From the NCBI GenBank assembly GCA_037951165.1, contig JBBDHG010000008.1, positions 2,537,501 to 2,601,500 of the forward strand: a DNA stretch of 64,000 nucleotides, given 5' to 3'. How positions within the stretch are numbered: position 1 is the first letter of the stretch; every line of letters starts with the position of its first letter. The stretch is from Lophius americanus. Lineage: Eukaryota > Chordata > Actinopteri > Lophiiformes > Lophiidae. The notes beneath the pieces are model-generated. The model was not told the DNA's origin. It searched no databases and saw nothing but the letters and a program-made list of their open reading frames with translations. Below, in pieces: positions 12,390 through 23,107 of the stretch. A program made the translations under genes and the position numbers.

Positions 12390-12585
12390 TCAGTGTCCTT
12401 CTAGTGGTGGTTCCAGGCCTGGGTAAATGGGGAGGGTTGTTTCAGGAAGGACATCCGGCATCCAATTCCAAACCGGATCAGTTAAGGCCCAGGTACTGTT
12501 AACCAGCAGGGTGCCGGCCCACAGGGGGGAAACTGACGATCCACTGTGGCGACCCCCAAAGGAAACAGACAAAAGACGATGAAGA
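12390..12585 (+). mobile_element. 3' end of a non-LTR retrotransposon (RTE-like?)
   Basis: Contains TGTTTCAGGAAGGACATCCG and CCACTGTGGCGACCCCCAAA followed by an AAGACGATGAAGA tail, the recognisable 3' terminus of an abundant fish LINE. 5'-truncated, with no reverse transcriptase left. The RTE assignment is from memory of similar tails, not a search. Confidence 0.6.
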
Positions 12586-14320
12586 TTCACTTTGCTTCAA
12601 AAACAAAGAGATACGATCTACCTTCAAGTGTCAAATGATGTCACCCAGTATCCTGTCAGGTGACGACGCTCCTCTAGATAAATATACGGAGAGACACTTT
12701 ATTAACCTATCTCATGAAACTGTTGGGCAGTAAACTGGTGGTGGCGCGAACAGTTGAACTATGGGATACATCTTGTCGGTCGAGGGTTAGCAGTACAGTG
12801 CAGGAAGCTGCAATGTGTGAGTGGGGGACGCAGTAGATTTCCAAACATACTTCTATGAGGAATCCCCCTTGGTGGCCGGCACAGACCCCAACAGTTTACC
12901 TCACAGTGGTTTCACAAGTCAGGTCTTCAGTTTTCTCTTCTTTGACAGTGACGTTTCATCCTCTGTTGTCTTTTATTGTGCTTAATAATAATAAAGATCA
13001 TTCCATTTGTCAAAATTCACCACATTCTCTCAATCCTGTCCAGAACCGGCGTTCGGTTTGTCCGTTCCAGGCTACTACACAAGCAAGGCAGCACAACATG
13101 GTGTCTTCCATGGAGGAGGATTCATTCTTATCTAACGTTGTTTTGTTTTTTTAAATGTTATGTTCAGCTTTTTAGACACTAACAAAAATATTTTTATGAA
13201 TATTATAGAATTTATTCAAAGAGATACCTATAATTTCTACATGTTACATTATGTTGTTTTCCAATCAACTAAATGTTTACTGTTGGGTTAAGATGGACAG
13301 TTTCGTGTAGCTTCCACAAAAATGACCCACCCATGACCGTGGGATGATAGTATACCCTGAGTTAATTTAAAAAAATCTAAGAATGGACACGGGTTGTAGA
13401 CATAAATGCAACACGAAGGCAGCCTTATCGACACTGAAGAATCTGTTTTCAGGGGCCCCCCACCAAACAACAGCTCATTATCACATTAAGGAAGGAGGCC
13501 ACAAATGAAGGAAGAGAATTACAATAATTTGAAAGCAGAGGATCAGGATCCTCAACCTGAACCAGATCCAGTACCTAAAGGCGACAATTTTCCATGCATA
13601 CCTCATCTGGAATCATCATGACCAGAACCAAAGCCTTAACCAGATCTGGTACTGAAAGGCAGTAAATATTATTCCTTTTAGCTCCGGCAAGAATGAAATT
13701 GAACTCGTCATTTGCATTCAAAGTAAAAGTTTCACAGCTTCATAGTATCTCACAAAACTGATTTCAAGATTGCGTGTGTCTGATAGACGAGACAGGAATA
13801 CTTTCCTCTGCTGCCTTTTGGGTGGGCTTTGGGCATTGGCAGATTTCTTGATATGTGAACATTCTGTGTGGTGCCTATCATCACACCCACCACACTGACT
13901 GTCTCCTTTGTGTTTATACGAATGACTGTTTCACCTCTGTTGCTGCCTCAACGGCTTGTCAGGTACACATTTATTGCAGTTATTCAAAATACAGAGATAC
14001 TCAAATCACCTCATTGTAGCCCTGTTTTAACACTTTTTCAGTCCTTGCCAACAAAATCCCCTGCTTCCTGCCAGAAAATAGAGGCAATGACCAATAATCA
14101 GTCAACACTGATGTGTCATCTGGGTTTGCTCCACAGAACCAGTCGGAAAAGTCTTACACGCCAGAATGTTTTTCAAATCTCTCCCAACCTGATCAGGAGT
14201 TGAGCAATAGGATAACAGAATGAACAGAATGAACAGAAACATGACGGTGTGTCGGCATGAAGGCTGTGGGGAAGGCATTAGGAAGAAGTCAGTTAGTTGA
14301 AGGACAAATCTGATGCTGTA
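12586..14320. other. Noncoding stretch, no feature recognised
   Basis: No exon or named repeat. Paired open frames at 12,855-13,182 and 13,868-14,203 lack domains. A second copy of the 18-bp string at 4,639 lies at 14,239. Confidence 0.4.
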
Positions 14321-14324
14321 TAAT

Positions 14325-14985
14325 TACATCCCCAAAAAATAGCCGATATAATGGAATCGTCATCGCCATCGTCATCGTCATCGCCATCGTCATCGCCATC
14401 GCTACTGCTGCCGCAGATCTATTGTTTTAACACAAAAACTCAAAAACTGTATCACGGATCATTAACAAATTTTAGACCCACATAGACCTTACTGTGAGGA
14501 AGAACTGGGTTGATTTTGTAAAAGTTTGTGTGTATATTTCTGACAGTAGGGGGAGCTTTCTCTCAGAAATATGTCAAGCTGATTTCGTCCAAATTCGATG
14601 AATATGAATAGACTTGATGAGATTTATCTTCTGCGCATCTTGTTTTACTCTGATAGTTCAATTTTTACTATCTAGGGGGAGCTTTTAAAAAAACACCGTT
14701 TTCCGGGCATAACTCAAAAAACATTATGTGGATCATTTTCAAATTATATATCTAAGTAGACCTAAATGCAAGGAAGAACTGCATTGATTTTGGGAAAGGT
14801 CGGTGGTATATTTCCTACTCTAGGGGGAGTTTTATTTCCAATAGTTGTCAGGACATAATTTCTCAACCGTTTGTCTGATTAAGTCCAATTATGAAACTGC
14901 TTGAGGATATCTATCATGCATACGATATGGGGACTTTTCAGGAATATATCCTTGCTGTTGGGGACGACAGCGTAGGCCTACTTGT
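14325..14985 (+). repeat. Interspersed family A, copy 2
   Basis: Carries most of the family landmarks: CCGATATAATGGAATCGTC head, a CATCGTCATCGCC run (14,360-14,408), GCTGCCGCAG, CATAGACCTTACTGTGAGG, AGTAGGGGGAGC, and a 3' end CCTTGCTGTTGGGGACGACA then GCGTAGGCCTAC. It also repeats the middle clause (CTAGGGGGAGC near 14,673 and 14,820), so the complete element is modular. Confidence 0.75.
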
Positions 14986-16135
14986 TATTAGAATCCTGGT
15001 CCCGATATACCGCCCACTGCTCCTGGGCGACTTTGTGAATGCAGAGACCAAATTTTGTTTCATTGTACTATTTGTATAATTAATTGTTCTGTCAAAAAAA
15101 ACAGGATTTCTCCTTTTCTTTCTTTCTTTCTTACTTCTTTAAGATGGTCCATGATTTATTCTATATGAATTAGTCCTTTTGACTGTCCCTAACTTGTCTC
15201 AGCATCAGGAGATGCTTTAGTGCTAATATACTGCGTGAAATACTCTTATCCTGAAAGTTAAAAGTCTGAAAGTTAGGTGTAACTACTTTTTTCTTAACTC
15301 CTTCCTCAAAACATATCCATAATGGGGCTTCTACTTAGTTTTAGCAATGTTTAGGATGCATTTTAAAAAGACAGTTTTGTCACATCCAAAGTTTTAGTAT
15401 GTGCATATTTCTCCCCCTAGTGGACAAGGGTTGTATTTTAAAATCCCAAAATTGATATGACTTTTCTCCCACTGAGTACGCTCACGTCATTGTTTTGTCA
15501 GCAACGGTGAACAGTCGAGCACAGAAGATTGTTGCCATGAGAACTGGAGACATGATGTTGCAAATATAGTACATAAATTGGAAAATGCTTCAATTAGAAC
15601 CAGTTTATGCCTCCTTGCCCTCTGCCCAAACAGCAGACATGCCGTCACTATGATGCTTGTTTCCATAGCGACAATGCAGAAAATGAATGCTTGCATAACT
15701 ATTTTATCAATTTAAATGAAGTGGTTCAGCAATGACATTTCCTGATGTTCAGCAGGAAGCTGGTACTCACAGAGGGATGGATGTGGACAACCGAGGTAAA
15801 AAGTTCACATCTATGGGCTGTTCAGGGTCAACAATGCAACTAAATGTTTGTGTTTTCGTGAATCTGGATCACAGAAGAGAACAAAAACAGACGCAGCAGC
15901 GTGAACATGAACGTCCCCACACACAGACCTCCGTTAGGATTCAAATCAAAACCTTCTTACCGTTAGGCCAAAGAAGACAATAGGATACACAGGCAAATTA
16001 TAATAATATTTCCAATTTATAAGCATTAGAAAGTTTGGTTCATAATGCTTTTTGTTTTTTTTAAGGTGAAAAGTAAAAATGAATAAAGTAACAGTAGGAG
16101 AGAGGTTTTGTATCTCTTGAGCTCTTCTGATAGCT
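14986..16135. other. Noncoding stretch, no feature recognised
   Basis: Short CTTT simple repeat at about 15,113-15,134; otherwise nothing supported. Confidence 0.4.
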
Positions 16136-16369
16136 TGACCATAAATCTGGTTTATTATACTATAGTGCCGTCTGGTGGCCGACCTGTGAACTGCACTTCA
16201 TGAATTTTTCAAATGATGGCAGATGGCTGCTGTTACATTTGGTGAGAAGACTTCTGAATGAACTGCACAGATTTCTGTCCTTGCTGCCACCTGGGGACAT
16301 CACTGGAGAACAAAATGTACGTTTCTGGAGTTACACGGATGACAGTTGTACATCTCTGCTTATTGCACA

Positions 16370-16745
16370 CACGTCTCTAGGAAGAAGATCCTTTGCTCAA
16401 GGCAAACACATTAGCTTTAGTAGCTGATTAAAAGCACTTGAGTAAGTATGGTATTTGCGTACATGTAGTAAGTTACTGTCCACCAGCAAATGTTCTTTGC
16501 CAGGAGTTAATTCAATAGGCTTAGGTGCTTAGTTATTGAGTAAGTACAGTACTTGAGTAAATGTACTCAGTAACTGTCCACCCCTGGATACTTCATCCAC
16601 TACTGCATGTCTCTGGTACAATGGTCTTTGTTTGAGGCTAATACATTAGGTTTTGATGCCCAGTAAAAGTACTTGACAACTACTGTAGGCCTACTCGAGT
16701 AAATGCACATAAATACTATCCACCAGTGATAAAGGTATTCTCAAT
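16370..16745. repeat. Tandem diverged units of a hAT-MITE-like sequence
   Basis: Three related blocks, each containing GTACTTGAGTAAATG-type words and a TGTCCACC or TATCCACC end (near 16,480, 16,577 and 16,725), with GCATGTCTCTGGTACAATGG-type openings recurring at about 16,607 and 16,779. The words match the TACTTGAGTAAATGTACT terminus of common fish hAT MITEs, here arranged head-to-tail. Confidence 0.5.
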
Positions 16746-16854
16746 GAAGTAAAGGGTCTGATAATAACATCCATTACTGCATGTCCCTGGTAGAACAATC
16801 CTAGCCCCAGGCTCGTTTATCAGGTTTTCTGTTTGAGACAGGTCAGCTGAATGA

Positions 16855-17257
16855 GGGTGCGCTCGGTTAACCGCAGCGCGCGCACAGTATGTTCAACATA
16901 TTGTCCACAAGCGGGCGGAGCTGAGGAGGCAGGGATGCTGCCGAATCCATAGCAGGTGGAGACAGCTGATGTTTACGCTACTGCGGAGGAAGGTGCATGG
17001 GAGCTTCGGATCAGAATTTGAAAGTAAAATCCTCCCGTTGTGCGTTTGATGCTGATGTTTTTTTCTCGTTCCGAGCGGAGAGCCGCCGCTCACACGGACG
17101 CTCCGTCTGTCCGTCTGCTGCGGGAGGCTGCGGGGATGTGACGCTCCATCCGTGGATCGACGGCCCTGAAACCTGGTAGTATGCAGGGAACAGGAGGCGC
17201 TGGATGGACTAAAGTGGAACAAAGCACCGCGATTGAAAACGATTCGCAAACTGGCAG
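16855..17257 (+). promoter_or_regulatory. Presumed CCDC177 promoter and 5' UTR exon
   Basis: The only clearly CpG-rich sequence immediately upstream of CCDC177 (GCGCGCGCAC near 16,877; CGAGCGGAGAGCCGCC near 17,071). A good splice donor, CAG|GTTAGT, ends the block at 17,257, and a matching acceptor lies at 17,857 just before the start codon. A promoter plus a noncoding first exon is therefore the simplest reading. The transcription start is not determinable, and no TATA box stands out. Confidence 0.5.
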
Positions 17258-17857
17258 GTTAGTGGATGCACGTGCGCACGAATTAAAACCGATGTGTGAA
17301 AAATCTGATGAATCTGCTGGAAATGTAGAGAAATGGCCACACCTCTGTTTAAATCTGCCTTGGAGATGTGAATCTGAATTTAACGCCAAAGTGGAGACAA
17401 TCTGTATCTAGTAGATTATAACCTCATGATTTTATTATTTTCCTGTAAACTGGTCATCACTTATTTTAAATAATATGTGTGAAGGGTGATGGTGTGATAT
17501 AGAGTGGAAAATATTGCTCTGAATAATCAAATTCTCTCAGCCTAGTAACTCTGCCAAAAATAGACTCTCTATTAAAGGCCTGTGGTGGTGTGGTTTTCTT
17601 CCAGTATGTTATGTTCCTGCCCTGAAGGGAAAAGTGTCTCATCTGTAGTAAAAACCGGTGCATGAAGATGTGTTCATGCATGCATGTGTAAACCTGACCC
17701 TCCCCCACAGACTGCATCTCTCTCAAGCTCTCAGCTGAATGCTATAATCCTTTAATTAAAACATCTTCTAACTCTATTTTATCCATTTCCCCTCATGTAT
17801 CACACCGCCTCCCACCCTCAATCGATCCCCGCCCACCTCCTCCTTCTCATCCTACAG
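17258..17857 (+). other. Presumed 5' UTR intron of CCDC177
   Basis: Bounded by GTTAGT at the left and a pyrimidine-rich tract ending CATCCTACAG at the right. No other feature inside. In-frame codons upstream of the acceptor, including a methionine at 17,795, would be intronic. Confidence 0.5.
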
Positions 17858-17869
17858 TATTCGCCAACG

Positions 17870-20422
17870 ATGGTTGACCCCTCTGAGGCTGAGGAGCAAA
17901 CTAAGTGTAAAGGCCCACATCTCGACACACCGGCTCATGCGGCCAATGAAGAGCCTCAACTTCTCCGGCAGGCCGATGGATCGACAACAGAGGAGGAAGG
18001 GGATGCCTGTTTTGAAACACCACCCACCGGCAGTTCTGAGCCCAGCCCTTGCCACTCTACATCTGCCCCCGTCTCTCAGGCGGCGCCGCCTCAGCAGCAA
18101 CCGACTCAGTCTGACAGAGAATCTGAACCCAAACTGCACCTGGACTTGTACAACTTTGACTCACCTGCTGCAGAGGGCAGCCGCTACGTGTTAACAAGCC
18201 CTCGCTCTCTGGAGGCGTGTGCTCGATGTGGGGTCAAACCGGTGGAGCTCCTGTCCCGCCCGCTGGCTGATTTTGTGAGGGAGGCTCCGGGCCACTCCAT
18301 GCGTGTTGCTACGGGACTGTTCGAAGTCTACGAGAGGGACAGACACTCCAAACTGAGGCAGTGCAGGGAGGAGCGAGAGAGGATTATAAGAGAGGAGAAA
18401 AGGAGGATTCTACAGGCAGCAGTCAATAGCAACAGCAGAGTGTCACAGTCCAACGTGGAACAGCAGCACAAAGCCTCCCCTGGTGCAACTCAGCCTCCTA
18501 AATCTGGGCCCAGCTCAGCCCCTGATTTTGCAATACCATCTGTAACCACAGCATCAGCTCCAGCCTCTAAAACAAGTACAGCACTTATACCGAACGCTCT
18601 AACGGCCGGACCCAGTACCGCCCCAAAGTCTGTCCTTGTAAGGACTCCTCAGTCCCTAAAACCTGTGTGCAAAACCTCTCCACCATCTTCCAAGGGTGGT
18701 TTCAAAGGATCAACACAGAATCCTGCGTCATCCTCATCTGAAAAAGTAAAAACCACACGTCCACATTCATCCGGTCCCCCACCAGTAGTTCGGAAGTTCG
18801 GAAGCTCTGGTGGTAAATCCTCAAACACATTCCCCAGATCAACACCAAAACTCCCCTCCTTCCCCAGAGCCAACTCCACATTAACACCCTCAGTGTCCAA
18901 ACCTGTGGTCCAGAACACTGGGAAGCCTTTGAATGGCGTGATTGGACCATTTTCTCAGCACAACGGACACCTTGGATGTCATCCCAAGGTGCGAGGGAAA
19001 AGCCATTCCATGGAGTCTCTTCATCGTAAGATGGATCCTTTGTACTCCTCCACTTCCACCACAAACACAACTACGACCACCTGCACCTCATCGGAGTCAG
19101 GTGCTTCCTCTTCACACAGCTGGGATGGTGCCAGAGGCCACTGGACTAAAGTCTGCAGCCCCAGAGCTCGCACTTTGGCAACTTTCAACTCCTTGATGGG
19201 CCGCAGCCTCAGCCTGGGTGACCTGAGTCACTCCCTTCAGACGACACAGAAGGTGGAGCGAATAGTGAAGGAGGTGAAACGGCGTGGTCTGAAGGCTGTG
19301 TCCGAGCGTGACCGCAAGATTGCCGCTCTGATGCTTGCCAGATACCAGGAGGAAGACATCATGAGTCAGACCCGCTACGTGGCTCACCTTCAGTGGGATA
19401 GTGAGCGCAGAATGGAGGAGCTACGGCGGGAGCAGGAGGACAGGGAGAAGCAGCGAGCAGTGCTCGAATGCCAGCGGGTGTGGCAGACACAGGTGTCCAT
19501 ACGTCAGCGGAGACTCAGCCAGCAGGAGCGACAATCAGCGGTGGCTAAAATGCGTCAGGCGGAGGAGAACGAGGAGCGGTGGAGGGAGCTAGCGGAGCAG
19601 CAGGAGCGGAGCCGACTGCTGAGGCTACAGCAGGCAGCACGAGAGGAGCAGCATAAGAAAGCTCTCCAGGAGCAGAACCTCAAGGCCCTGGAGGAGGAGA
19701 GGGCGGCCATGCTTGAGCAGGAGAGGTTACTGTTGAAAGAGAAGCTCACCATGGCCGAGCTGAAGAGGCAAGAGAAGGAGCACCAGGGCCAGGAGGACAG
19801 AAGAGGTCTGAACAAAGCAGAGAGGAGACGACATGCGGCTCTGACACAGGAGATCGCCCGGAGAGAGCTGGAGGAGCGGGAGGAGGCCAGGAGGGCAGCA
19901 GAGGAGAAGCTCAGCCGCTCCCTGGAGAACTATGAGCAGATAGTTGAGCGACGAGGCCAGGAGCTGAAAGAAAAGGCAAAGCGTGAGGAGAAGCAGATTC
20001 AGAAAGCACGCAAGGCCGCAGAGAAGCGAGAGAAACAGCAGAAGCAGCTTCTGGAGGCCCGCGTGAAGGAGGCAGAGAAACGAGCTCAGCAGGCAACACT
20101 AGTGGCTGAGGAGCGGGCCAGGGAGAAAGCTCAGCGGGCCGTCCAGAGCCGGCAGGAGAAGGAAAAACTCCAGAAGCTCAACAGGCAACGAGTGGCGGAG
20201 GAGGAGAAGCAGAGGCGCCTCGATCTGCTCCAGTCCATCGAGAGGAAGCTGGAGAAGAGCGAGCAGATCTTCAAGGAAAAGAAAGCGGTGCTGGAGAGCG
20301 CTCGCTCCGTGGCCCGGGCTTCTTTTCATGTACGGGACAAAGTGCGCGAGGAGACCAACATGCGCACTTTTGATAAAATGGCCCTTGAAGCTCAACTCAA
20401 AGCCGGCCTGGATGAAAAATAA
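17870..20422 (+). CDS. ccdc177: Coiled-coil domain-containing protein 177
   Basis: Single-exon coding region of 850 residues. The start at 17,870 is chosen because it opens with MVDP like the mammalian protein and lies 12 bases after a strong acceptor (CATCCTACAG at 17,848-17,857); the upstream in-frame methionine at 17,795 falls in the presumed intron. Residues 89-185 form the conserved N-terminal block (LHLDLYNFDSP, then GSRYVLTSPRSLEACARCGV, then an Arg/Glu helix). Residues 190-455 are Ser/Thr/Pro-rich and probably disordered. Residues 463-830 are an almost continuous Arg/Glu/Gln/Lys coiled coil, followed by a conserved tail. The human protein is about 700 residues, so the fish form is longer, mainly in the disordered middle. 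The molecular role is not established. It is convergent with PLEKHD1, as in human. Confidence 0.95.
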   Translation: MVDPSEAEEQTKCKGPHLDTPAHAANEEPQLLRQADGSTTEEEGDACFETPPTGSSEPSPCHSTSAPVSQAAPPQQQPTQSDRESEPKLHLDLYNFDSPAAEGSRYVLTSPRSLEACARCGVKPVELLSRPLADFVREAPGHSMRVATGLFEVYERDRHSKLRQCREERERIIREEKRRILQAAVNSNSRVSQSNVEQQHKASPGATQPPKSGPSSAPDFAIPSVTTASAPASKTSTALIPNALTAGPSTAPKSVLVRTPQSLKPVCKTSPPSSKGGFKGSTQNPASSSSEKVKTTRPHSSGPPPVVRKFGSSGGKSSNTFPRSTPKLPSFPRANSTLTPSVSKPVVQNTGKPLNGVIGPFSQHNGHLGCHPKVRGKSHSMESLHRKMDPLYSSTSTTNTTTTTCTSSESGASSSHSWDGARGHWTKVCSPRARTLATFNSLMGRSLSLGDLSHSLQTTQKVERIVKEVKRRGLKAVSERDRKIAALMLARYQEEDIMSQTRYVAHLQWDSERRMEELRREQEDREKQRAVLECQRVWQTQVSIRQRRLSQQERQSAVAKMRQAEENEERWRELAEQQERSRLLRLQQAAREEQHKKALQEQNLKALEEERAAMLEQERLLLKEKLTMAELKRQEKEHQGQEDRRGLNKAERRRHAALTQEIARRELEEREEARRAAEEKLSRSLENYEQIVERRGQELKEKAKREEKQIQKARKAAEKREKQQKQLLEARVKEAEKRAQQATLVAEERAREKAQRAVQSRQEKEKLQKLNRQRVAEEEKQRRLDLLQSIERKLEKSEQIFKEKKAVLESARSVARASFHVRDKVREETNMRTFDKMALEAQLKAGLDEK

Positions 20423-21240
20423 AACCATAGCTTTGTCGTGAACTTCTTACTTCTGGTCATGTTCTAGGTTCCTGCCTTCATGTTGGCCCTCATCCAACAA
20501 CAGCTTTACCCTTCTGCCCTGGTGACCCTCGCCATTGTTTTTCCCCTACATATCTTCACCTATCAGTTTGATTAGATTTCTTAGCATCAGTTTTTAACAT
20601 AGATCCAAAGCAAACCAAATTATTTTTGTATCACGGATGTACGGAGATGAAATCAGCAGTGAAGCCTGTGTGGGAAATACGCTAGACGAGAACATGGAGA
20701 GAGGCAGCAACACAGCCCCCCTCCCTCCTCAGTCCTCCTCTTTGCCCTCTGCTCCATCCTTCTCAGCTACTGGACTGAAAGCTGTGCGGGAATGAAAAGA
20801 GTCCTTGTTTACCGGGAAGCACAACTCCATGACGACTGCAGGGGCTTTGAAGAGAGCCCTCCTTTAAGGGACACAGCAGTGTGAATAGTCCTCAGCTCCT
20901 GATGGGATCCTTTTGTTCTTTCCCTGAGACACAGTGATGGAGCGTTACAGGGTGAAGCATGGGAGTAAAGCCCAGGGCTGCAGAGCTGTTAGCATCCAAC
21001 TGCTGCTCATGCACAAATCATGTGTTGATGATTCATCAGAGGGCGCTGAGTCCTGCAGAAGAGGCTGGACTGTCACTCCTGTATTCCCCTTCAAGGACTC
21101 CTCTGTCTCCTCTCCTCAACGTCAGCTGATAGTTAACAGTGACAACACCCTCTCATCTCCCCCACAGTTGCTCCCGGCACACATGGTCGCCCAAGTCCTA
21201 CTCAGCAGGTAGGACTTTTCATTGGTTTTCACACGTTACG
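20423..21240 (+). other. CCDC177 3' UTR / 3' flank
   Basis: Balanced composition with no repeats directly after the stop. An AATAAA overlaps the stop codon itself (20,417-20,423) and is unlikely to be the used signal; I see no other canonical AATAAA before 21,240. An acceptor/donor-like pair (CCCCCACAG at 21,160 and CAG|GTAGGA at 21,209) brackets about 48 bp but is not supported as an exon. Confidence 0.4.
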
Positions 21241-22060
21241 CAACGCTTATAGTTGCAATGACACCACACAGCAACCCCCCGGTCACAGCGGCCGCAGCTT
21301 GACATGGCAAAAAAGAAGAACGAAGCTTTTATTCATGAGCTGACATTCGAGCCAACAAACGGCTTTAGAGGCCTCCGGCCGTGCTAATCCTACGATCTCT
21401 CCGTTTAAAAAAAAAAGAAAAGGGGAATATACACACACAGGACTCTTCTCTCAGACATAGCCGTTGCCATAGCGATAGAAACCAGGATGGAGCAGCGAAA
21501 GGTGAATAACCGAGCAGCGTCACAGGGGTTAAGATGTGGGGGCTTTAGGAACCCGATGAAGAGCATTTTTTGCCACACGTTTTTACGTTTCTACCCTATT
21601 TGAAGACATCGAGGAAGATTTTCATCGTCCTTGAGTTTAGTGCGAGCTTTTTTAATCTTCCCAGTTGTTGACCGCTCGCATAATATGTCATCGAGACGTC
21701 ACATCCCCTTCCTGTCGCTCTGCCTCTCATTTATACAGATGTCATAACTGACCCCATAACTGGAGAGAGTGAGGGTGAGAGATCATCACCCACAGAGTCA
21801 GTCACTGAGTCACTATCGCTGCGTCTTTTGCCAACATTTTGGCTTGACCGAGAAATTCTGATGAATTTCTGCTTGGCAATGTCAAAAGGAACGCAGCATT
21901 AGAACAGCAGAGGGCTGAAGGGCTTACGGCACCGAGGGACCCACGGCAGATAATCATGGGGAGATGATGTAAGCTCAGACGGATGAGACAGCAGATTTGT
22001 AAGTGCTTTAGGAAAGGGTTTTATTAAACGCCACAGCGTCATAAACGCTGCAGTAGGAAA
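21241..22060. other. GC-richer low-repeat block containing a long hairpin
   Basis: Free of recognised repeats and mixed in composition, with conserved-element texture (for example GAAGCTTTTATTCATGAGCTG near 21,323). It includes an 80-base near-palindromic region at 21,818-21,897. No coding frame supported. Confidence 0.35.
21818..21897. other. 80-base imperfect hairpin
   Basis: Nested complementary blocks: GCTGCGT with ACGCAGC at the ends, then CTTTTG with CAAAAG, then ACATT with AATGT (or CCAA with TTGG), and a terminal perfect stem AGAAATTC, loop TGAT, GAATTTCT. The length and layout resemble a microRNA precursor or a structured regulatory element; neither is proven. Confidence 0.6.
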
Positions 22061-22249
22061 ACATGGATCGGGAGGGATCCGAGAATTCTAAGTAAAGGGA
22101 AACAATCCGTTTATGTTCAAATGAAAAACTACATCAAACACAAACATTTGTAGTTTGTGTGACAGAGTTGGAAATACTTAAAGTGATGCACAGGTTTGTG
22201 ATACAAAGTTACAAATGAATTAGGACGACAGGACCGGAAACCTTTGGAG

Positions 22250-22800
22250 ATTTAAGAATTATATCTATTCTTTGCTGATGACACGGTTCTGTTGGCTCGA
22301 TAAGTCAATTGCGTTCAAATCATACTGGTAAGAATGAAGCAGCTGGTATGACAGTCAGCAACTCCAAATATCAGGTCAAGGTCCTCTGCCAGAAGATGGG
22401 GGACTGCATCCTCCGGGTTCCGCTTGGGTTCTTGTTGACATGTGATGGGAGTGTGGAATGTGAAATGAACAGGCATTTTAGTGAGGCATCAGCTGTAATT
22501 TGGGCCCTGAATTGGACCAAGTGATCCAAATGGAGCAGAGACTTATGCAAAGCTCTGGAATTACCAGTTAATGTTTATTCCAAACCTCATCTATGGCTCG
22601 GACGCCTCTACTGTGCCTCTTTTTTGAGGTTTTCCAGACATGACAACTTGGAGACCTAGGCGTAGAGCTAGAACTTTCTTGAGTTATTGCATATCTGAAG
22701 TATTGGTTTAAGCTTCAGGAGCCTCCAGGATGAGCCGGAGAATGTTACTGGAGAGAGGGGGTGGAGTAAAACACTGTGAGTGGAACGAAGATAAGCAAAA
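22250..22800 (+). mobile_element. Decayed non-LTR retrotransposon, reverse transcriptase 3' part
   Basis: Positions 22,262-22,302 translate to LYLFFADDTVLLAR, containing the FADD catalytic box of a LINE reverse transcriptase. Downstream, 22,339-22,520 reads AAGMTVSNSK, then a Cys-rich patch, then a CDGSVECEMNRHFSEASAVI-like segment, which is the usual order in a common fish LINE ORF2 C-terminus. Stops and frameshifts break it. It ends at the ATGG microsatellite, as expected for a LINE with an ATGG-type tail. Confidence 0.7.
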
Positions 22801-22824
22801 GATGATGGAGGGATTGATGGACGG

Positions 22825-23107
22825 ATGATGGATGGACACAAGAACGGACGAACGGTGGATGGATGGATGGATGGATGAATGAATGATGGATGGATGGATG
22901 ATGGGTGTATAGATGGATGGATGGATGGATGTATAGATGGATGGATGGATGGACACAAGAACGGACGAACGATTGATGGTTGGATGGAGGGATGTATAGA
23001 TGGATGAACACAAGAACGGACAAACGATGGATGGTTGGATGGATGGATGAATGATGGATGGATGGATTATGGATGGATGGATGAATGGATGGATGGATGG
23101 ATGGATT
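22825..23107. repeat. ATGG microsatellite with embedded minisatellite
   Basis: ATGG tetranucleotide array. A longer unit containing GGACACAAGAACGGAC followed by GAACG or AAACG recurs three times (near 22,833, 22,951 and 23,005). Long minus-strand frames rich in Ser-Ile-His-Pro are translations of this array and are not genes. Confidence 0.9.

Noticed and set aside
1..16850. Expected SUSD6 coding exons left of CCDC177
   Set aside because: Human synteny would put SUSD6 here on the minus strand, but no sushi-domain or transmembrane exon was recognised; the region may be a first intron or intergenic.
17795..17869. Upstream in-frame methionine extending CCDC177 by 25 residues
   Set aside because: It lies before a strong splice acceptor at 17,857, and the mammalian protein starts at the MVDP position.
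21160..21212. Small exon flanked by CCCCCACAG and CAG|GTAGGA
   Set aside because: The signals look good, but the 48 bp between them joins to no other exon and has no recognised product.
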